Source: Hallella colorans
GTDB lineage: Bacteria > Bacteroidota > Bacteroidia > Bacteroidales > Bacteroidaceae
DNA length: 64,000 nt
Assembly: GCF_003096815.1 (NCBI RefSeq)
Contig: NZ_QENY01000004.1
Location: 41,316-105,315 of the forward strand
Direction: 5' to 3'
The notes beneath the pieces are model-generated. The model was not told the origin of the DNA. It made no database searches and saw only the letters and a program-made list of their open reading frames with translations. Below are positions 35,915-43,341 of this stretch, piece by piece (positions within the stretch are counted from its first letter, which is position 1; each line of letters starts with the position of its first letter). The translations under genes were made by a program, and so were the position numbers.

Positions 35915-36553
35915 GATTATGTACAAATAAGACACGCGTCGCGACACCGCGCGTCACGACTACACCACGCAACCCCACCCAAATCCAGCGGCCTGTTACC
36001 AACAGCGACCATGTACCATCGCAAATACATGCCATGCGCCACATAGCTCAATCAGCATAGAGACAAAAACAAATCTGTAAAAAATAAATCACAAAAAAAG
36101 AGATGTCAAAACTCATCGTTTTAGAAAATCTATTTTGCGTTTTCAGGCAAAAACACGCGCACAGGAACGCATTTTCTATAAGCGCAAGAGATGAATGATA
36201 CTTATTCAAACCACATTTCGTAACTAAACGCCCACCGTTTAGGCCGTACACGTCTCGTCATTAAACCTTAATCGCGTCTCCAATAAGGCCTAATGGCAGC
36301 TGCCCAACCCACCCATTGAGCCACGAGAAATTCACAAATCGCATATCTTCCTTATTGATAACGATTTATATACATCAGCCAAAAAGCGCATATTTGCAAA
36401 CAAAGAGTCGCTCGCTCACAAATACGCTTGTTTTCAGCACGCTTTTGTCACACTATTTCAACACTCTTTTTTTCCGTCGCATCATAAAAAACAAAAACAG
36501 ATCTAACCCCACAAAAGATTTTAATATTTTGTATCTTTCAGGCAATCAATGAA
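35915..36553. other. AT-rich intergenic region with dispersed repeats
   Basis: No gene is seen. It contains a 7-bp hairpin CTAAACG-CCCAC-CGTTTAG (36224-36242), two copies of the AATAAGGCCTAAT-type repeat (36260-36276 and 36280-36297) and an inverted copy of GCGTATTTGTGAGCGAGCG (36409-36427). Confidence 0.55.
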
Positions 36554-36715
36554 ATGACAACAAATAAAGAAGAAAGGGGTTACGATTTGGAAACGAGCGA
36601 GTTTCTTTCCCCTTCTTTATTTTGCAATGCCTCAAAGAACACTTTAATTGAAAGGATAAAGAAAGTAATTTATTCCCAACAATCCAAGAATTCCAAGGAA
36701 TGTCTCGGCACATGA
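36554..36715 (+). CDS. Possible small ORF in the AT-rich island, 53 residues
   Basis: An ATG at 36554 opens a frame of 53 residues beginning MTTNKEERGYDLETSEFLSP and ending KNSKECLGT. A near-consensus TATCTTTC lies at 36531-36538. No family is recognised. It could be a small peptide gene or chance; support is weak. Confidence 0.25.
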   Translation: MTTNKEERGYDLETSEFLSPSLFCNASKNTLIERIKKVIYSQQSKNSKECLGT

Positions 36716-36870
36716 AGTGAGAAAAATCAGAAAAAAGATGAAATCTGCAATATTTTGGCATATCGAAATGTTAAAAATCGTCCCGTGTGAAATTTTTAGA
36801 AGTAAATATTTACAAAACCAAGAAAATTTATTTATATTCGCCACATATAAGTAATTATTAATCGTATATA

Positions 36871-37345
36871 ATGTCGGGTATGTTTAATGACGAAAATAAC
36901 ACTTTTATGACCAAGTTGCTCCTATGCAACAACGCTCTTTCTTGTACACCTTCCGCAATGTATGAGAGATGGTTTTGTGCGTCATATTTATTAGTGGTCA
37001 AATTAATTTCAATCTCGTTAAAAGATTCTCAATGCCTAAATAAAGAGTGCGTAAACGACGCGCCTTTGATATTTAAGGAATTGACTATAACAAAATCTCA
37101 AGCGGAGAAAAGATTAGGTTATAATCTATCTGTTTGTCATGGGCGGGAATGGGCATGCCATTTCTGTAGCGACCCCATGTGGCTCAACAGATAGCGACAG
37201 TGATTGTGACGGTACAGCCGCGCGCAACTGCCAATGCCCCATTTTACGTCCCAAACCCAAACCGGAAGAACCAATTAAGCCTGTAGATCCACGAAAGTCC
37301 CTAAGCCTTCTATCATTAGAGTTTATCTGTGTCTTTAAGGCATAA
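36871..37345 (+). pseudogene. Possible frameshifted small peptide gene, Cys-rich with Gly-Gly motif
   Basis: One frame is open 36871-37194 and includes FKELTITKSQAEKRLGYN, resembling a peptide leader. A second frame starts at an ATG at 37139 with MGGNGHAISVATPCG, then STDSDSDCDGTAARNCQC and a Pro/Lys-rich tail, ending at 37345. The frames overlap around 37130-37150, and upstream of 37139 the second frame is full of stops. A single-base shift would join a leader to a Gly-Gly-preceded Cys/Asp-rich core, as in some Bacteroidetes peptide precursors. This is inference only. Confidence 0.3.
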
Positions 37346-37350
37346 GTTTG
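37343..37350 (+). promoter_or_regulatory. Possible -7 element TAAGTTTG for the barrel gene
   Basis: A TAnnTTTG match about 80 bases upstream of the likely start at 37436. No -33 TTG. Confidence 0.4.
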
Positions 37351-37435
37351 GTACTTTAATTAAAAGTACATGGCATCTTTAGTATGCCAAATACAATTAA
37401 ATATTAACCTCAGAGATGGAATAGCAATGGTATAT

Positions 37436-39496
37436 ATGAAATACTTATTTTCAGCAATAATTATCTTTATTTATAGTTTTGGTTCCTCAGCTCAGAGTCA
37501 GGATACGTTGCGGTCGAAAAGCTTGCCAAAAGTAATCGTTGATGGTGCCAATCAGATAGAGACTCCAAGAAAAACCATTTTGCGTCCGACAGCATTGGAA
37601 AGGAAGCACGCTACCAATGGATTTGAACTGCTGGACGTGATGAACTCTCCCGAATTAGAAATAGACGCCCACACATATAACATTACCACAAAAAATGGCG
37701 GAAGTGTCGTGATATGCGTTAATGGAATGGAAGTGTCGAATGAAGAAGTGGCTATGCTCAGGGCAAAGAACGTGCAATCCATTGAGTATATTCGTACACC
37801 GGGAGGGAAATATGCTGGGAAGGCAGGTGTTCTAAATTTTATTACAATACAATACAAATATGGGGGAAATGTATATTTCTCAGCAGAGGAAGGATTTGCT
37901 TACAAACAAGGTAATTATCTTGGCTATATAGACTACACTCACAAAGGCTTGACCCTTTCGCTTACAACCTCGTTTGACTGGAACCATGACCATAGCTATA
38001 GCGAGGGTGTGGACAAATATGTTTTCTCTGATGGTAATATGCTTGAAAGAAGCAATACCCCAATATCGTCATCCCGCAAGAACAACCATCAAGGAGGAAA
38101 GCTCAAGCTTACATCTATCGGCAGCAACCATCGACTCAATATATATGCTTCTTTTGTCCGCCAAGCGATACCGCAATCTGTTTCAATTAGCGATGTTGCA
38201 TATAGCGGTGTGTTCATGGGCTCTACGCTGAAGAGTGTTACTACCCAGAGCAGAAATATCTCTCCCTCTGTTTATGCAAACTATACACTGTGGCTTCCAA
38301 AAGAGCAGACGATTGATATTACAGGTTCTTTCTCTTATGGACATAATAGATATTCGAGTTTATATGACGAGACTGAACATCCTGTTGTTACTACAAAAAG
38401 TCATGAAAACAACCATGCCATAACGGGAAGAGTTCAATATTTCAAAACATTAAGAAACAACTATACTCTGACAGCAGTCGCCTCTCACAACCATAACTAT
38501 TACAAGGACACCTACAATGGTAACTTGGATGGCAACCAAACGCTTATAACAGATGCCACTACGGGAATGTTTCAAGTTGGCAAAAATTCAGAAAAATATT
38601 ACTTCTACCTATCTGCCGGAATTTCCAATACTGCAGTATGTCTGAATACGAAGCGTTATGACTATTGCCATCCTATTGCCTTTTATGGAGGAAATTATAT
38701 AATAAATGGTCATCACGCACTATCGTTGAATGGGCTCTACACTCACACTCTCTTTGATCCCTCAAACAAAAACACAATGGCAATAAGGAAATCTTTCTTT
38801 GAAGTGGTAAAAGGAAATCCTGACCTTGGCACGATGCGTGTGCTTGATAACACCTTATCTTATAACGGACAATTCGGGAAAACGAAAATATCTGTATCTT
38901 ATAACAACTTCATATACTTCGATAATATTTGTCATGTGTATAGCGCAGATGAGCAGACTGTATCCGACATGAAAGTTAATGAGGGCACCCTTTATGGAAA
39001 TATGCTTACGGCATCCTACTCATATAATGTTTTTAACGATAAGTTGCGCCTGAACCTTACGGCTATAGAGGAATACAACACTCTTAAAGGCAAGCACTAT
39101 GATATTTCAAAGAACACCCTGAGAGCTCATTTGTCTGCCACTTACCTTATTGGCAATCTACTACTTAAAGCTACTTATAAGACACCATACACTACTCTGT
39201 TTGTGAGTGAACCTTGTTTTACACATAGAAAGCCCGTGTACGAACTCTCTGTAAGTTGGAAGCACAAGGCTCTTTCTGTTGAAGGGATGATACGAAATCC
39301 TTTCAAACGTTATAATGTATCACATACATCAATGAATTATGGCTGCTACAAACAAGAAAACTGGAGTTACAGCGAAAGTAATGGAAGATGTATAAATCTA
39401 AAATTAACATACAATATTGGTTATGGCAAGAAAACAGAGAAAGGTGAAATAAATATAGACAAGTCTATAAACAATGCACTTCTGAAAGCATATTAA
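37436..39496 (+). CDS. TonB-receptor-like outer-membrane beta-barrel protein, AT-rich
   Basis: About 686 residues from MKYLFSAIIIFIYSFGSSAQ, the only start giving a good signal peptide; in-frame ATGs at 37370 and 37427 precede it. Residues 30-150 form a plug-like domain (ELLDVMNSPELEIDAHTYNI, VICVNGMEVSNEEVAML, IEYIRTPGGKYAGKAGVLNF) without a carboxypeptidase-like N-terminal domain. The rest is a barrel of the OMP_b-brl_3 type. Codon use is markedly AT-richer than the surrounding genes, suggesting acquisition by transfer. It is isolated from transport partners; the ligand is unknown. Confidence 0.78.
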   Translation: MKYLFSAIIIFIYSFGSSAQSQDTLRSKSLPKVIVDGANQIETPRKTILRPTALERKHATNGFELLDVMNSPELEIDAHTYNITTKNGGSVVICVNGMEVSNEEVAMLRAKNVQSIEYIRTPGGKYAGKAGVLNFITIQYKYGGNVYFSAEEGFAYKQGNYLGYIDYTHKGLTLSLTTSFDWNHDHSYSEGVDKYVFSDGNMLERSNTPISSSRKNNHQGGKLKLTSIGSNHRLNIYASFVRQAIPQSVSISDVAYSGVFMGSTLKSVTTQSRNISPSVYANYTLWLPKEQTIDITGSFSYGHNRYSSLYDETEHPVVTTKSHENNHAITGRVQYFKTLRNNYTLTAVASHNHNYYKDTYNGNLDGNQTLITDATTGMFQVGKNSEKYYFYLSAGISNTAVCLNTKRYDYCHPIAFYGGNYIINGHHALSLNGLYTHTLFDPSNKNTMAIRKSFFEVVKGNPDLGTMRVLDNTLSYNGQFGKTKISVSYNNFIYFDNICHVYSADEQTVSDMKVNEGTLYGNMLTASYSYNVFNDKLRLNLTAIEEYNTLKGKHYDISKNTLRAHLSATYLIGNLLLKATYKTPYTTLFVSEPCFTHRKPVYELSVSWKHKALSVEGMIRNPFKRYNVSHTSMNYGCYKQENWSYSESNGRCINLKLTYNIGYGKKTEKGEINIDKSINNALLKAY

Positions 39497-40101
39497 AAAT
39501 ACCGAAATAAATTATATTCGCACATACAGGATTTTGGCAATAGCTTTTGGTTTCATTAGACAATTTGACATAGAAAGGCACTGATGAAGAATAATACAAT
39601 ATGGAGCGGCATGACTCTTGCTTATGGAATCCGCCAGGAAATAAAAGCGTGACTAAACGCGATTCGCATATTCCACCATTTAGCACGCGGCGGCTTTTTT
39701 GCTATCAGACCATAAAAAGCATGCCTTTCACATGCTGATTATAAATCGTAAGCAGCCACGCGAAAACCTTTAACATATTTATTATATTACAACAGCCAAT
39801 GTTAACAAAATGTTCCAAAGAAGCAATCACGAAAAAAATCAGGAAAAACAACTTGTTGGCATTTTGTTACATTTGCCGAGACAAAAAGACACATGCCGCG
39901 GCTTTTTAGTTCCAAAAAACTATCCTGCACGCCGTATCTCTATCCAAAAGAAATCTTGACAAAATCTTTCAAACAAAACATGGCCTCAAAAACAAATCTT
40001 AATTAAAATTAATATTCACACTTATTAACATGACAAAATTATAAGCATATAGGAATAATCAGTACCTTTCGACACTTAAAACAAGACAACAAGAAAAAAA
40101 C
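39497..40101. other. AT-rich intergenic region
   Basis: No gene. TTATATTCGCACATA (39510-39525 region) resembles TTATATTCGCCACATA (about 36831-36846) on the other side of the barrel gene and may mark the ends of an inserted segment. TACCTTTC near 40063 is a near-consensus -7 element for the following genes. Confidence 0.4.
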
Positions 40102-40434
40102 ATGGCTACCACTCTGATTAGCACACAATTGCTCATCGCGCTCGCATTCATATTGATCGGCGCACGAGTGGGTGGCGTCGGCATGGTGCGCCCAAAGGCA
40201 TGCACGAGACCGCCAGCGCTGACGAGATGGCAGAGCCGAAAAAACACCGCAAGAAGTTCGACGGCAAGAGCCCGTTGGCCAATCGCGGTGCCAATGGCGG
40301 CGAATTGGGCCTCGCGCACAGAACAAAAGCTTTCCAAGCCCCATGCCCTGACGAGGATACGGCGTTGAGCGCCAACAAGCCTCGCTCTCACCTCTTTTTA
40401 ACATCACAACATCTCAAACTTAAATCAAGCTATT
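40102..40434 (+). pseudogene. Possible relic of a Dcu-type C4-dicarboxylate transporter
   Basis: The frame starting MATTLISTQLLIALAFILIG then ARVGGVGM resembles the N-terminal helix of anaerobic C4-dicarboxylate antiporters (pattern QLLIxLAFIxxGARxGGxGxG). After about 28 residues the similarity is lost. Dcu transporters commonly sit beside aspartate ammonia-lyase, which follows directly here, so this may be the stump of an internally deleted dcu gene. Evidence is short and the call is tentative. Confidence 0.4.
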
Positions 40435-41847
40435 ATGGAAAAAAACGCAAAATTCCGTGTAGAGTCTGACCTCTTGGGCGAATTGCAAGTACCCGCCGAG
40501 GCCTATTACGGCGTGCAGACACAACGCGCCATCAACAATTATAAAATATCTAACTCCAAGATGTGCGACTATCCAGAGTTCGTCATCTCGATAGCCTACG
40601 TCAAGAAAGCCGCCGCCGCTGCCAACGCGGAGCTTGGCGCATTGGATAAAAATATAGCGGAAGGTATTTGCAAGGCCGCCGACGAAGTGATAGGCGGCAA
40701 ACTTTGGGAAAATTTCCCAGTGGATATGATGCAAGGAGGAGCCGGTACATCGGTGAACATGAACGCCAATGAGGTGATAGCCAACAGGGCATTGGAACTC
40801 ATGGGCTACGAGAAGGGCGACTATCCACACTGCTATCCCAACGACCATGTGAACTGCGGACAATCGACCAACGACGCATACCCCACAGCATTGCGCTACG
40901 CCGTGTATCGCATGAACAAAGACTTGCTGAAGAGCTTGAAACAACTCGCGGACGCTTTCCGTGCTAAAGGCGAGGAGTTCAAGGAAGACGTGAAGATGGG
41001 GCGCACCCAACTGCAAGACGCCGTGCCCATGACATCCGGCCAAGAGTTTACGGCATTCGCCAACACGTTGCAAGATGAGATAGCCCATATCGAGTACAAC
41101 GCCAAGCTGTTGCTCACCATCAACATGGGCGCCACTGCCATCGGCACAGGACTGAACGCCGTTCCGGGCTACGCCGACTTGGTGACAAAGCTTCTTTGCC
41201 AATACACTGGCGACGAATTTAAGAAGGCCGACGACATGATTGCCGCCACACCAGACACAAGCGATTATGTGGGCTATTCTGGCGCACTGAAACGTCTGGC
41301 CGCCAAGCTATCCAAGATTTGCAACGACCTTCGCCTCATGGCATCAGGCCCACGATGCGGTCTGAACGAGATTAACTTGCCCCCCATGGCACCCGGATCG
41401 TCTATCATGCCCGGCAAGGTGAACCCCGTAATCCCCGAGGTGACAAACCAAGTGTGTTTCAAGGTTATAGGCAACGACACCACCGTGACACTGGCTGCCG
41501 AGGCCGGACAACTGCAACTCAACGTTATGGAGCCGGTTATCGTGGAATGTTTGTTCGAGAGCGTGTCGTGGCTCACAAACGCCATGAACACCCTGAGGGA
41601 AAAATGCGTGCAGGGCATCACGGTGAACGCCAAACACAATATGGACACCGTGAAACACTCTATCGGCATCGTGACCGCCCTAAATCCATACATTGGTTAC
41701 AAGAACAGCACCAAGGTGGCCAAAGAAGCCTTGGAGACAGGCAAGAGTCTGCACGAGATAGTCTTGGAGAAAAAACTGCTCACCGAGGAGCAGGTGGACG
41801 AAATTCTCGACCCCAAAGCTATGCTCACGGCACATAACAAGATTTGA
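40435..41847 (+). CDS. aspA: Aspartate ammonia-lyase
   Basis: A 470-residue member of the fumarase/aspartase superfamily: GGAGTSVNMNANEVIANRAL, the substrate loop HVNCGQSTNDAYPTALR, GRTQLQDAVPMT, and the signature GSSIMPGKVNPVIPEVTNQV. The length and N-terminus fit aspartase rather than fumarase. It deaminates aspartate to fumarate, which anaerobic Bacteroidetes reduce to succinate. A possible dcu relic lies upstream; a terminator lies downstream at 41907. Confidence 0.95.
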   Translation: MEKNAKFRVESDLLGELQVPAEAYYGVQTQRAINNYKISNSKMCDYPEFVISIAYVKKAAAAANAELGALDKNIAEGICKAADEVIGGKLWENFPVDMMQGGAGTSVNMNANEVIANRALELMGYEKGDYPHCYPNDHVNCGQSTNDAYPTALRYAVYRMNKDLLKSLKQLADAFRAKGEEFKEDVKMGRTQLQDAVPMTSGQEFTAFANTLQDEIAHIEYNAKLLLTINMGATAIGTGLNAVPGYADLVTKLLCQYTGDEFKKADDMIAATPDTSDYVGYSGALKRLAAKLSKICNDLRLMASGPRCGLNEINLPPMAPGSSIMPGKVNPVIPEVTNQVCFKVIGNDTTVTLAAEAGQLQLNVMEPVIVECLFESVSWLTNAMNTLREKCVQGITVNAKHNMDTVKHSIGIVTALNPYIGYKNSTKVAKEALETGKSLHEIVLEKKLLTEEQVDEILDPKAMLTAHNKI

Positions 41848-41906
41848 CGCCTACACGAAAGGGCATGACCCACACGCCGAATGAGACGGCACTAAAACAC
41901 CTATCA

Positions 41907-41943
41907 ACCGCGAAGCCAACACAATGGCCTCGCGGTTTTTTTA
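41907..41943 (+). terminator. Intrinsic terminator of aspA
   Basis: ACCGCGAAGCC (41907-41917) and GGCCTCGCGGT (41926-41936), an 11-bp stem with one mismatch, followed by a run of T. Confidence 0.85.
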
Positions 41944-42105
41944 CCAAGACATCAAAAGAAAAAGGAAAAGCATTCCCAAAATCCGAGAAAAACATCTTTT
42001 TTGTCAAGAAACCACAATATCAGGGGCCGTTAGTGAGTTGTAATAATACAAGCCAGGCCACGCAGGTGGCTGACGGCCGACCATTCAAGACATGATTTTG
42101 ACAAG

Positions 42106-43332
42106 ATGCAAGACCAACATTCAAAAATAACCACCAAGCAATATTTGCTGCCATTCGTGCTCGTTACCTCGCTCTTCTTTTTGTGGGGTTTTGCCCGAGC
42201 CATTTTAGACGTGCTCAACAAGCATTTCCAAAACGCCCTGGACATCACCATCACGCAATCGTCGTTGATACAGGTGACCACCTATTTGGGCTATTTCATC
42301 ATGGCCATCCCGGCCGGATGGTTCATCAATAGGCAAGGCTACCGCATGGGGGTGGTGTTCGGGCTGACACTATTCGGCATCGGGTCGTTGCTCTTCATAC
42401 CCGGCGCCGAGGCCGGAACGTTCTACGCTTACTTGGGTGCGCTGTTCATCATCGGCTGCGGATTGGTATTCTTGGAGACAGCCGCCAATCCTTACGTCAC
42501 AGAGCTTGGACACCCCGACAGCGCCACCAGCAGGCTAAACCTCTCACAATCGTTTAACGGCTTGGGATCGCTATCGGCAACATTCATCGTGGGGCAGTTT
42601 CTTTTTAACGGAACGGAGAGCGGCGGCAATATTGTCATTCCATACACCGCACTGGGCATAGTGGTGCTGATCATAGCGGTGGTATTTTCACGGGTGGACC
42701 TGCCCGAGATACAACACCGAATTACCGCCGAGGACCGCAGCCAGGGCACTCGCATCATGAAGCTCTTTCATCACCATCCCATGTTTGTCTTTGGACTGCT
42801 CGCGCTACTGGCTTACGAGATAGCGGAGATATCCATCAACAGCTATTTCATCAATTATGTCACGGCCAAAGGCTGGATGACAGACAACACCGCCTCCATC
42901 ATCCTCACCGTAGCACTCGGGCTGTTCATGGTGGGACGCTTTGCGGGTAGCTGGGCCATGCGGCGCGTCAAACCAGAACGCATGTTGCTATATTGCGCCA
43001 CTGGCAGCGTGACATGCGTAGGCGTGGTCATGCTCAACCTTGGTGTCGTGTCGATGGTGGCCCTCATTCTCAACTACGTTTGTGAGGCCATCATGTTTCC
43101 CACCATCTTCTCGCTGTCGCTTCGGGGGTTGGGCAATCTCACTAAGAGCGCGTCGTCGCTACTCATGATGACACCCATCGGTGGCTGCGGATTTCTGCTC
43201 ATGGGCCTCATTGCCGACTCCACGCACATGATGAGCATGCCGTTCATTATACCGTTCATAGGCTTTTTCGTGGTGTTGTTGTTCGCGTCGGAGCTTACAC
43301 GCAAACAAAAGCCCACTATCCTGATAATTTGA
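42106..43332 (+). CDS. FucP-type sugar:proton symporter (MFS)
   Basis: A 408-residue transporter with twelve helices. LFFLWGFARAILDVLNKHFQ near the start and LVFLETAANPYVTELG near 125-140 are the signature regions of the FucP/GGP sugar symporter subfamily. It imports a hexose or hexosamine; the exact sugar is not determinable. It starts a two-gene unit with the large outer-membrane protein, 9 bases downstream, suggesting a linked uptake path across both membranes. Confidence 0.9.
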   Translation: MQDQHSKITTKQYLLPFVLVTSLFFLWGFARAILDVLNKHFQNALDITITQSSLIQVTTYLGYFIMAIPAGWFINRQGYRMGVVFGLTLFGIGSLLFIPGAEAGTFYAYLGALFIIGCGLVFLETAANPYVTELGHPDSATSRLNLSQSFNGLGSLSATFIVGQFLFNGTESGGNIVIPYTALGIVVLIIAVVFSRVDLPEIQHRITAEDRSQGTRIMKLFHHHPMFVFGLLALLAYEIAEISINSYFINYVTAKGWMTDNTASIILTVALGLFMVGRFAGSWAMRRVKPERMLLYCATGSVTCVGVVMLNLGVVSMVALILNYVCEAIMFPTIFSLSLRGLGNLTKSASSLLMMTPIGGCGFLLMGLIADSTHMMSMPFIIPFIGFFVVLLFASELTRKQKPTILII

Positions 43333-43341
43333 GCCTGAACC

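Noticed and set aside
35915..36553. Riboswitch or structured RNA in the gap after fba
   Set aside because: Only small generic hairpins and the dispersed repeats are seen, with no known RNA motif.
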